Assembly: GCA_018398765.1 (NCBI GenBank)
Contig: JAHBMJ010000952.1
Location: 5,672-38,283, forward strand
From: Chromera velia
Lineage: Eukaryota > Sar > Chromeraceae
Reading direction: 5' to 3'
Length of the DNA stretch: 32,612 nucleotides
Under the pieces are notes generated by a model that worked only from the letters and a program-made list of their open reading frames with translations, made no database searches and was not told the DNA's origin. Position numbers and translations under genes: made by a program. Positions 21,348-30,228 of the stretch are shown here, one piece after another (the stretch's first letter is position 1; every line of letters begins with the position of its first letter).

Positions 21348-22753
21348 CTAGGGTTGGACACTAAAGTTTTTTTTATAATATAGTTTGCTTGCAAAACTTT
21401 AAACTTTAACTTTAAAACTTTAAAAGTAAACATGCAACCAGACATGCAAGAGCTCATTTAAAAGACATTGCTAGAGAAGTTGGTTTCATTTATATTATTG
21501 CAGACAAAGTTGATGCTTTATAAATTACTAGATATACTATAGTTATACAAAAGTTTTTTAAATTTGGAAACGATGTATGTAATGCATTACTATATTAATT
21601 ACAATTCTCATAAAAATTCCTAGAAACAATATTAATATAAATTCAAACAACTGGTAACTTTGGTTCTCTGGGATCCTTCTCCAAGAAATCCACTTCTTTT
21701 TTTCCAACAATCACTTCTCCTAACAGACGGTAGCGGCTGCTTGCAACTACTACTCCCCCGAGTCTCTTCTCGATGTATGCCAACATTGGCACAACATCTT
21801 TGATATTTGCCAATTCAAAGTCTTCTACCCACTCGGCAGCCCCAAAGTGCTGAAAAAACTCCAAGTCCTCTGTACCCTTCTCTTTGTCTCCAACGACTCC
21901 GATGTCGTTCCCACTGATGATGACGAGGATTTGGAGATCCGAGTCAGTAAGCACTACGATGGAGCAGCCGAGCTGAAGGCTCTCCAAGCTGAGTGTGAGG
22001 GGGAAGGAAAGTGGATTAGTGCAGTCCTCGAGGACATAGATGCCCGAGGAGAGCAGGTCGACTCCGACTCAGATGTCGGGGACGGGGAGGGCTCTAACGA
22101 CGAGGGGGGGGGCTCCAACGACGAGGGGGATAGCGAGCTATCCAACGATGAGGAGGAGGAGAGTGATGAGGAGGAAGAGGAGGAGGCACCTCGTCACTCC
22201 TACTCCACAGCCAACCGCCGCTCGCGCTCTCCAGCCGTCTCTTCTGACGTAGCTGAGCAAGCCCCGAAGCGTCACCATATCAAGAACCGCCGCGCGCTTG
22301 AAGAGTCGGATGATGAGTGAGGAGAGAGAAATTGATATCAAATTGTGTTTCCCTTTCATCTGTCCTCTTTTTTCTTCTTTTCTTTTTGTGCAATCATTCG
22401 TGCCTTTAAATGTAGATAAGGCAAAGTCGAGTTCGTTCATGTTGTGTGCATTTGTGTTGATCGCCTATTGCATGCAGAAAATCTATGTAGTACTCCTCAA
22501 TCACTGGACTCCTTACCATGTATTTGATGAATGTCGCGAGCACAAACTCTGTGTACATGATTCTTGAATTCGATCTCTTGATGGCTTCTATGTAGGCTAG
22601 TTGATTAGTTTAGTTATGAGTCTGACTCCTGACTGACTTAATTAATGATCTACTCAAAAACTGATTGAAAAATATTTTTTTTAAATAAAGTCTGAAGGGT
22701 AAAAAAAAAACTTTAACAAAAAAAAACTTTAAAACTTTAGTGTCCAACCCTAG
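21348..22753 (+). mobile_element. Inner hAT element with decayed transposase, nested in the outer element
   Basis: A 23-bp perfect inverted repeat marks the ends: it starts CTAGGGTTGGACACTAAAG at 21348 and its complement ends at 22753. CTAGGGTTGGACAC resembles known hAT termini. The flanks TTTTATAC (21340-21347) and TTTTATAT (22754-22761) match at 7 of 8 bases, fitting an older 8-bp target duplication. The element is 1406 bp, too short for a full hAT transposon, and contains hAT transposase-like remnants in the plus direction. It must have inserted after the outer element. Confidence 0.75.
21443..22320 (+). pseudogene. hAT transposase remnant plus acidic-tailed open frame
   Basis: From 21443 the plus strand reads HARAHLKDIAREVGFIYI, ADKVDAL, a TAA at 21521-21523, and in the same frame ITRYTIVIQKFFKFGND. 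This matches the hAT core region 'AH..NL..D......A..LV...R.S....KF' and is broken by stops. A second open frame from about 21724 to 22320 gives about 198 residues ending in a long Asp/Glu/Ser tail and a basic patch (KRHHIKNRR). It may be the C-terminal part of the transposase or a captured gene fragment. An antisense open frame at 21643-21987 also looks protein-like; I could not decide which strand is used in that interval. Confidence 0.5.
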
Positions 22754-22958
22754 TTTTATATGTTAAGTTTGACTCAGAATGTGGCCAAATCTGCCTGTTT
22801 TTAGCTACTACCACTATCATTGGAAGAGTACTACCGTAATCACAAAATTGGTAACTGGGCGGCCTAGCGGCCGCCTAGTAACCATCCTACTTTCGTTACT
22901 CCTAACCATACTGTATATATTTTTTCTTTTTTTTTATGTGCGGCGCCTAGCGATTTAA

Positions 22959-23808
22959 TTGTATGATACCCTAATAAAACACTGTCGCCGTTCTATTAGA
23001 ACTTCGATCACGATTCAGAAGTCGCCCCTGCGAACGGCAAAAGTACGCGCCCCATCGCTAAGGCTTCAGACCATAATAGTTTCAACCGTACCCTGCGGCC
23101 TGCTTTAGTATGAATTATATATTAATTAATTATAGGGCGGAACATATCAATCAATCAATCAATCAATATAAGGTTTTTAAACATAATGTCCTAGCCTAAT
23201 ATTCCACTAGATTCTTTGCTATAAAAAATCTCATTAGATTCTGCAAAATCCTGGTTAAATCCCCATTGATGATGATGCTAGGCTCTGCACTCTAAAAAAA
23301 AAAAAAGAAAAAAAAAATGGAGCTCATATATATATTTTTTAAAATATCGGCACAATAACTGTTGTTTTTCAAGCAACACTGTTCACCCGTCACTTCTGGG
23401 CCGTAAGTTCTAGCGTGGACCACGGGCCTAGTCTAGGGCATGGAATCGGTACTGCAATGTGCATGTAGGCGAATACACAACTATCAATTCAAATCATGCA
23501 TTACAGTCGAATATAGTCCAATCGCACGCCGCACGGTGAGCTCTTTTATATGATACAAGTAGGATGTATACACTGAAAGTGCTTCAACTCCCAACAAGCT
23601 GAAAAACTTCAGAAAAAGCCAGCCTCCACGCAAATCGATTCATCCCCCACCACGAGGGACCAGTAGCCTATTTCCTTCAGTCGTTCAAATGCCCCCCCGC
23701 TCCACGCCCTGCGGTTTGCAGCTCCAGTGAAAGCTCAAGGCCAACTGACATACACGTTGACGATTCGTGTCCCGAGGCTCCACTGCATGCACGCAGTGAC
23801 CTCTCGAC
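22959..23808. other. AT-rich intergenic region with a (CAAT)n repeat
   Basis: Non-coding DNA between the transposon block and the Rab gene's 3' end. It contains a short CAAT repeat at about 23146-23168 and A/T homopolymers near 23294-23340. The base composition returns to normal after about 23400. The 3' UTR of the Rab gene presumably lies at its right end. No gene is seen. Confidence 0.6.
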
Positions 23809-24294
23809 TCATCTACGCCCCCCATTGCCATTCCCTCCACAGCACCCCCCCCTCTCCCGACCTTTCCTGTGGGACTCCTCTGTCTCGAGAAACACGCCAC
23901 CCTCTCTTCTCTCTGCAGCCTCTCCTGCCTCCTTCTGCCGTTCCAACAGACGAGAGAGCACGCCCCGGGCCAAAACCTCGAAGGCCTCAAAAACGCAGGC
24001 CCCCGACTTGGCAGACGCCTCCACGAAGGGAATTTCATATTCCTCTGCGAGCTCCTTTCCCTCTTCTATCGACACTTCCTGCAGGCAGACCGGCATGCAT
24101 ACACAAGAGTGGCGATGTTGTCGGACCGTCACTAAAAGGAAGACGTGGAGGGAGGAGAGAGGAAAGCGGAGAGAGCTAGGAGAAAGATTCAGGATAAAGC
24201 GAGAGAGAAGAGCGCGTGAAGAATGATAGAAAGAGGGTCGAAAGGAGAAAAAAACAAACAGAAACAGAAAGAAACTAAGACAAACAGGCAGACA

Positions 24295-24326
<32 letters not shown>

Positions 24327-24420
24327 GAAGCAAGCAAGCAAGCAAGCAAGCAAGAGAGAAAGAAAGAAAGAAAAAAAGAAAGAAAAGAAAGAAAGAAAGA
24401 AAAAAAGAAAGAAAGAAAAA

Positions 24421-24468
<48 letters not shown>

Positions 24469-24512
24469 GAGAAAGAAAAGAAAGAAGGAAAGAAAGAAAG
24501 AAAGACAAAGAG

Positions 24513-24546
<34 letters not shown>

Positions 24547-27286
24547 GGAAGGAAGGAAGGAAGGAAGGAAGGAAGCAAGGAAGGAAGGAAGGAAGGAAGG
24601 AAGAAAGAGAGGAAAAAAGAAAGAAAGAAAGAAAGAAAGGAAGAAAGAAAGGGAGGAAGAAAGGAAGGAAGGAAGGAAGGAAGAAAGGAAGGAAGGAAGG
24701 AAGAAAGGAAGGAAGGAAGGAAGAAAGGAAGGAAGGAAGAAAGGAAGGAAGGAAGGAAGGAAGGAAGGAAGAAAAAAAAAGTAGAGAATGAAATGGTGCG
24801 AAGACAGAAAAAAAAACGGGGAAAAGGCGAGAAAGAAGAGAGACAAGCAAGAAAGAGTGGAAGAGGACAGAGACGCTTGCAAAAACACAGAGCGGAAAAC
24901 AACTTCACTGCTCGATCCGCAAACCCGTCTCTGCGCACACAGGAGAGATCTCCATTGCCGAACGACCGCATGTGCGGAGTTAGGCAAATCAAAGCCAGAC
25001 AAAATGCAGATGAAAGGAGGGAGGAAGGAATGGAGAAAAGAGCCGGAAGGGGACTGGAGTCTATCGGTGGGCTAACACTCCCACACATATTGGGAGTAGA
25101 GGCTTAAACAAACAAAAATGCAGAAAAGCTTTCTTTCTACGAAGAGCACCCACCAAAGGGCTCTCTCTCTCCCCTCCCTCTCACCCTCCCACCCACCCGA
25201 TCTCTCACGTCGCTCTTGTTGCCCACCAAAACTTTGCAGATCCCATTTGCTGCAGATCAACAGGAGGACATCATGTTGCAGATTGGGAAAGCCATTCTAT
25301 TCTTCCACACCCTGAGGGAACAGAACACACTGCAGCAGCCCGCCATGCGAGCCGGTAGAGTAAGAAACTCTCTGTTGGACAAGCAGCAAAGGGTTTCTCA
25401 GATTAAATGTAACCTTTGCGGTGCGCACAGACACAGTGGCCGAGCCTCAACTAGTTAGTCATCGACTCAGAAGAGAAAAGTCACTTGAGGAAAGGTACGG
25501 AGAAAAGCCCCGTCAGCATACTATTTTTCATGCATGTACAGACAGGCACAGCCCCCCCACCCGACCACCCAGATAGATAGATACCTGCATGGGCCTCGAC
25601 CTGCCGAATCCAGTGACGCACATCTGAAGTGAAGGGGGGGAGGGGCTGTTAGTCAAAGAAAGAAGAAGGGAAGGGGGTGGGAATCATCTGACCTAAGCGA
25701 GGGCAAGAAAAAGGTTTTCTTCAACAGAGAGGTGCAGAGAAAGAAGAACGGAAAAAGAGAAGAGAGGGAGAGGGAAGGCATCGAAAGGTGAAACCGAGAG
25801 AGGCCGGCAGAAAGGAGTGCTTATCGGACAGAGTGTCAAGCGACACATGGGAAGAAGCAGGGATTCGAACACACTCGAACAGTGAGGATGGAAAACGGAC
25901 AGGGAGGGAGGATGGAAACGGAAGAAAAAGGAAAACAGGCGAATGTGCCAGCGACTCACTGTTGAAGGATTCTTGGCTGGTCACATCATACACAAGGAGG
26001 ATTCCCATTGCACTCCGGTAGTATGCTGCAGACACACAGAGACGCACAAAAGATGCATTTACTTTCATACAGAGTTCTGTATGAAAGAAAATGCATGCAC
26101 TTTTTCAGGAAAAAGAATTCTGTATGAAAGAAAATCCCATTGCACTCCGGTAGTATGCTGCAGAGACGCACAGAGACGCGCGAAAGAGGGCGAGATGCAT
26201 GCCACAAAAAGAAAGCAGTGGGGGTGGGGACAGGTGGGTATTTAGTGAAATCCAGTCCCTCCAAGATGAAATTGCGAGGAAAGGTAGGGAACGGCACGGA
26301 GAGATCGAGAGATAGAAACTTCCGATGACTGAAACTTTCTTTTGCTTTCCGTGTCATCAGCCTCCTTCTCTGAGTAGCGCTCCCGCCTTCCTATTTCACA
26401 TTTTGCAGACATGATGTAGGACTGAGCAAAGGATCGAAGAAGGAAGAGACGTGTTCTGTTCGCTTACTTTGTCGGGTTGAACTGACTTTGTGTGATCGTC
26501 CGAAATCGCTCCTGTCCGGCTGCATACACTCAGGCATCGTCAAGGGGCCATGACGAGGTTACAAGAGAAGTGTAAAGCCCCAGGGCAAACAAGGAGACAA
26601 GCGTGCTCATGTGTGCGACAGAATGAAAGATCTTTTGAATGGACAAAACGAAACCCACGCACGGTCTCCCTGTCCCGCTCTCTCTCTCTCTCTCTCTCCC
26701 TCTCTCTCTCTCTCTCTCACACACACGCATACACTCACAAGCGGGCAAACAGAAAATGTGCGCGCCAGAAAAAAGTCCAGCTCCGACTGGCAGGTAAATC
26801 GACAGGCCAAAAAGGGGAAATGCGGCGGAGAGAGAATTGGGAGGGCAGAATGGCAGACAGTGGATTGCGAACGGAAGAGGGTGGTGGCCAGCGCGCAGAC
26901 CTGTGTCCCAGATTTGGAGCTTGACTTTGTATCCATCGAGTTCCAGATTTTTGATTTTCGAGTCGATGCCGATGGTGGAAATATGGGAAGGGGAGAAGGA
27001 GTCGTCTGCAAATCTCAATAAGAGGCAGCTCTTCCCGACCCCACTGTCCCCCAGTATCAACAGCTTGATCAAATGGTCTGCACACACAAAAGGGAGAAGG
27101 AAGGGGCTGACAAAGGAACAAAAGAAACTCATTGGACAGAGGAGGAAAGGGGAAAGGAATGTGGAGGAGACGGAGAGGTTCTCCTCCAAATTGGGCAACA
27201 GAGACAGACACTCTCTGTCAGACTGAAAACCTCGACCCGCACTGACCATATTGGAATGCACCCGAAGAAGCAGAGGGAGTTGCCAT
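23809..27286 (-). CDS. Rab-family small GTPase (Rab1/Rab8-like), 7 exons
   Basis: Minus-strand exons in order: 27286-27247, 27077-26901, 26519-26487, 26025-25960, 25623-25585, 25249-25197, 24078-23809. They total 678 nt: 225 residues plus TGA, with consistent phases. All GTPase boxes are present: [14 protein letters not shown] (switch I Thr), DTAGQE, NKSD and EASAK. The start is chosen because ATG at 27286 gives [13 protein letters not shown], spliced to [13 protein letters not shown] as in Rab1/Rab8 proteins. Rabs recruit effectors to membranes in vesicle traffic; this clade usually acts in secretion. Oddities: the RabF1 motif reads IGIDS instead of IGIDF, and the C-terminal CC is followed by nine residues (GGNGNGGRR), too far from the end for normal geranylgeranylation. 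Two exons are tiny (33 and 39 nt). The intron 25196-24079 is mostly a polypyrimidine tract on the sense strand. The Rab identity is certain; the subfamily and the last exon's 3' end are less so. Confidence 0.92.
24230..24780 (+). repeat. Polypurine (GAAA/GGAA)n tract, about 550 bp
   Basis: GAAA, then GCAA, then GGAA units, almost all purine on the plus strand. It lies in the last intron of the minus-strand Rab gene, so the pre-mRNA carries a 550-nt polypyrimidine tract ending about 150 nt before the acceptor at 24079. The open frames on both strands (Lys/Glu-rich, or Phe/Leu/Ser-rich) are artefacts of the repeat. Confidence 0.92.
25571..25584 (-). repeat. Short (ATCT)n repeat starting at a Rab splice donor
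   Basis: On the minus strand the intron after exon 25623-25585 begins GTATCTATCTATCT: a 4-nt repeat directly at the donor, like the donor-anchored repeats in the sushi-like gene but much shorter. Confidence 0.7.
26003..26164 (-). repeat. Tandem duplication of a 3' splice site and exon start in the Rab gene
   Basis: The 30 bp at 26003-26032 (the end of the intron, the CTGCAG acceptor and the first codons of exon 26025-25960, encoding YYRSAMG) recur almost perfectly at 26135-26164, 132 bp away. Between the copies the motif TTCTGTATGAAAGAAAAT is itself repeated, and one copy pairs with an inverted version to form a hairpin-like sequence. On the transcribed strand the extra copy is a decoy acceptor upstream of the real one. 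Confidence 0.88.
26678..26729. repeat. (CT)n/(CA)n microsatellite in Rab intron
   Basis: A CT dinucleotide repeat followed by a few CA units, in the intron between Rab exons 27077-26901 and 26519-26487. Purine-rich on the sense (minus) strand. Confidence 0.8.
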
Positions 27287-28074
27287 CACTTCTTTTTCTC
27301 CCCTTTCTCCGATATGGAAACGCACACAGCCCTTTACTGTTGCCTGCAGACTAACGTGCTTGTCTAAGCGATACGAACGTCAAACAGGAGAGACGCCTCG
27401 AAAATTCCTGACTGGACAAATACAGCACGAGGCGACAAGCAGCTCCCAGTTTCTTTCGAGCTGCTTTTCCTTGGGAGCGTTGTACTGGATGCACCGAAGC
27501 CTGTCACAAAACTCTTCTGGAGTGGTCACAGTGAAGAAGATCGAAGAAGAGACGCCACACCTGACGCCTCTGCATCCGCATGGAGAGGTGGCTGCCGGGG
27601 CATGCCGGGGCCCGTGCCATCCCCTGCCGCTGAGAGCCTGCGGCGCAGCAGCATGGCCGGGCCCCGGAGCCCCGCAAATGGATGCTTGGGGGGCTCTTTT
27701 CTCAAACTATCGGGGTACGTGTCCAGTAGTAAATCGGACTCATCGGAGCTCTCGCACGGCCTTCGATCGATCTCCATGCGTAGCTCATGCTGCAGTGTCG
27801 TGCACCGCTGTCGTGCACCGCGGCCGCGTCCACACAAGCCCGTCCATGCATGCAGGAGCAAAGCCGATTCCATGCATGCATGCACTGCATATGAGTCAAG
27901 AAGCTCGAATTCTGTGAATCTCTCTCTATAGACTTCCCTCACAGTCAATGCACCCCTCCGCAATCAATCAAAGCCACTTGAACAAAAACTGCTTATCAAA
28001 TCCTCTGAAATCTTCTTTTGACACCGCGATACGTGTGTTGAAAGGTTTCTTCTGATCTCATTCTCTGACACGCA
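27287..28074. promoter_or_regulatory. Divergent intergenic region with TGCATGCA cluster
   Basis: The Rab gene (minus) and the ZFAND2-like gene (plus) start about 790 bp apart, head to head, so this interval should hold both promoters. TGCATGCA occurs at 27847-27854 and twice, overlapping, at 27873-27884. TGCATGC(A) is a known ApiAP2-associated promoter element in apicomplexans. A role here is inferred from position and clustering only. Confidence 0.5.
27526..27963 (-). CDS. Hypothetical open frame between the Rab and ZFAND2-like genes
   Basis: A 145-codon minus-strand frame. Its 3' half (after a CTGCAG at about 27789) reads protein-like, with an acidic ESSDESDLLLD segment, KHPFAGLRGP and a Ser-rich end SSLLRSSSL before TGA. 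It may be a small gene or the final exon of one; I recognise no domain. The N-terminal half overlaps the TGCATGCA cluster and looks non-coding, so any real start would be further in. It may equally be an open frame by chance in GC-rich promoter DNA. Confidence 0.25.
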   Translation of the reverse strand: MRRGALTVREVYRERFTEFELLDSYAVHACMESALLLHAWTGLCGRGRGARQRCTTLQHELRMEIDRRPCESSDESDLLLDTYPDSLRKEPPKHPFAGLRGPAMLLRRRLSAAGDGTGPGMPRQPPLHADAEASGVASLLRSSSL

Positions 28075-28611
28075 ATGGCTCATTTCAGTGACAAGGGCAC
28101 TCACTGTTCCGATCCTTACTGTCGGCAGAACGACTTCCTGCCCTTCACATGTGACCTCTGCAACAAGGTCTTTTGCTTAGACCACCACGGACACGAGGCA
28201 CACAACTGCCCGCTTGCCAAGACAAAAGACAAGAGAGTGCTCGTATGTCCAATCTGTACAAAGTCTATTCCTCTCCCCCAAGGCGTCACTCCAGATAACC
28301 ATGACCAGGTGGCACTCCTGTACGACCAGCACTCACGCTCAGGACACTGTAATGCTGCAGCAGCAAAGAAGGAGAAGTGCCCAGTGACAAAGTGCAAGGA
28401 GGTTTTGACGACTTTGAATAAGTACTCTTGTCGGAAGTGCGGACAGACAGTATGCATGAAGCATCGATTTGAAACTGACCACGACTGCGCGACCGTGGCA
28501 CGATCCTGTCGGGCAGAAGCGGCATCATCACGGGCGCGGGGGACTGGGGCTGTTGGGGGCGTGTTCAGGAACTTGGGGCGGCTTGTGAACGGCGGCAACG
28601 ACCGGCGGTGA
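28075..28611 (+). CDS. AN1-type zinc-finger protein, ZFAND2 (AIRAP)-like
   Basis: An intronless gene of 178 codons plus TGA. Two AN1 zinc fingers are visible. The first, at residues about 11-50, has CSDPYCRQNDFLPFTCDLC, then C-x4-C and H-x5-H-x-C spacing. The second, at about 102-145, has CPVTKCKEV, YSCRKCGQTVC, KHRFETDHDC. Between them CPICTKSIPLPQG resembles the linker of ZFAND2A/B. The tail is basic and Gly/Arg-rich, without the ubiquitin-interacting motifs or CAAX box of mammalian ZFAND2B, so it is closer to the short AIRAP form. Family members bind the 26S proteasome and help cells cope with misfolded protein or arsenite stress; that role here is by homology. The ATG follows an A-rich context, and its TGCATGCA-bearing promoter region is shared with the divergent Rab gene. 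Confidence 0.95.
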   Translation: MAHFSDKGTHCSDPYCRQNDFLPFTCDLCNKVFCLDHHGHEAHNCPLAKTKDKRVLVCPICTKSIPLPQGVTPDNHDQVALLYDQHSRSGHCNAAAAKKEKCPVTKCKEVLTTLNKYSCRKCGQTVCMKHRFETDHDCATVARSCRAEAASSRARGTGAVGGVFRNLGRLVNGGNDRR

Positions 28612-29348
28612 CATACTGCGAGTTTGTGATTCCGTCTACGTTCACTCGGCTCCCTGGGTTCATGCATCGTGCATGGTGCATGCCTGTTGGCGCGTTTGTG
28701 TATGGAATCTGTTCGCCATGAGTGGGTGCGTTCATGGACTCGGATGTTATTTTATCGTCATGCAAGTCGGCGGGGAAGGTTTGAAGCCCCGGAATCGGAA
28801 TCGACGTAGACGGAGTGCCTTTTGTACAGTATGCGTGTCTGTAGTGTGTTGACCTTCCTGCCTGTAGAACGCCTCAGTTTCAAGTGCATGACAGTGTGGG
28901 TCTGATGCGGCTGCATGTGAATTCGATTGGATGTAGAATGAGTGACGAATTGGTACTGGAAGGCAGACAGCTGTGCGGGCTCTCTCCCTTCAGTTGCGCT
29001 TTGGAAACCTAGAACCGTCTTCAACTGACTATAAAACATTTCTGTCCTATGGAAAAGAATTTGGTTCTTCTTCCCTTCTCGTTCTCGAACGTCCACTCCC
29101 TTATTTCACTGTTTGCTTTATCACCTGTGTGTGTTTCTTCGTTGCTTCTCATTTTTCCTTTCCCTTTTCCTCTCTGTCCCCCCCTCCTTGCCTGTTTTGT
29201 TTGTTTCTTTCCAACCTTCCAATCTTCCAATCTTCCTTCGTTCGTTCGTTCCTTCCTTCCTTCCTTCCTTCCTTCCTTCCTTCCTTCCTTCCTTTCTTTC
29301 TTCCTTCCTTCCTTCCTTCCTTTCTTTTCTTTCTTTCTTTCTTTCTTC

Positions 29349-29383
<35 letters not shown>

Positions 29384-30228
29384 AATTTCTATAGCTAGTT
29401 CTATAGCATTTTTTTTTTCATTTTTTTCTTCGTTCTTTTTTCTTCTATGCTTCTTCGTTCTCTTTTTTTCATGTTGCCGTCTGTTGAGGAATTCATAGGG
29501 GAATCACTAGTCCTTTCCTTCTTGGTTTGAGGTTTTTTTTTAATAATGACCATTTAAGGTTTAACAATTTAAGTCTATCCAATGTGGTACACTTCCTAGT
29601 AAAAGTTCCTACTATCTAGCCTACAGAGAAGCATGCAGGGGCTGGGGGAGTGGATTACGATCGGTTTCAAGCTCCGCCGCACGTGGCCTATTCTGACGTT
29701 TTTCTAAGCCAATTTGGAGCGGAGCTTTCCGGGGTCTTTTTTTTACGAAAGCTATAATGGAGATTCTAGAAAATTGATAGTCTCTTCAAATAGCTGAGAT
29801 CTTATGTTATCTGTGCATAAATGTGTTGGTAGGAGCACATAGGAGCACACGGTCAATCTACCATAATCCAGTACAATCCAATAGGCTGCTGTCTGATTTA
29901 ATTGGAATTTATCGAGTACATGCTAATTAAACGACATACAAAAAATGCATACATACAAAAAACTTCGGCGACTGAAGCTTCGCATACACGCCGAGCTAAA
30001 CATTAATAGCTCGAAATCAGCATGTCAATTAATCGCAGTATTACGTCGATCCTTGCAAGCCGATAGATAGACTGTAGGCATGATTAGAGAACACACGTAG
30101 TGTCCCGCGCACGATTCCCCTCCATATCTATACCGCTGTCTTTTGTTTATCGCTGACGGTTCTCAGGTGCACTTGCAGAAGCAAACAACAACAAAAGGCT
30201 GTAACGTTGAAAATCAGTCATATGTAGA
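28612..30228. other. Intergenic region
   Basis: No gene is recognised between the ZFAND2-like gene and the reverse-transcriptase pseudogene. It holds a pyrimidine microsatellite (29235-29385), a palindrome CTATAGCTAG-TTCTATAGC at 29389-29407 and, from about 29500, AT-rich DNA without coding signal. The 3' UTR of the zinc-finger gene must occupy the left end. Confidence 0.6.
29235..29385. repeat. (TTCC/TTTC)n polypyrimidine microsatellite
   Basis: TTCG, then TTCC, then TTTC units, pure pyrimidine on the plus strand. It is the same repeat family as the polypurine tracts at 17090 and 24230 in the opposite orientation. Ser/Phe/Leu-rich open frames through it are artefacts. Confidence 0.92.

Larger units (their letters stand above)
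20761..22950. mobile_element. Outer hAT-type MITE, interrupted by a second hAT element
   Basis: The element starts CTAGGCGCCGC at 20761 and ends with its exact complement GCGGCGCCTAG at 22950. It is flanked by a perfect 8-bp direct repeat CGATTTAA (20753-20760 and 22951-22958), the size made by hAT transposases. The inverted similarity continues inward: a poly-A/T-rich stretch and ACAGTATGGTTAGGAG at about 20978 correspond to the complement at about 22897-22913. Without the inner element its own sequence is about 780 bp with no coding capacity. Several GTTAC/GTAAC motifs lie near both ends. AT-rich DNA with no gene flanks it on both sides. Confidence 0.82.

Noticed and set aside
24189-25107. 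Open frames of up to about 400 codons (Phe/Leu/Ser-rich or Lys/Glu-rich)
   Set aside because: Artefacts of the 550-bp GAAA/GGAA tract in a Rab intron. Only the 3' end of the longest minus-strand frame (24078-23809) is real, as the last Rab exon.
26004-26014. ATTGCACTCCGG, identical to the U1A-binding loop of human U1
   Set aside because: It is the reverse complement of the Rab exon encoding YRSAMG, so a coincidence.
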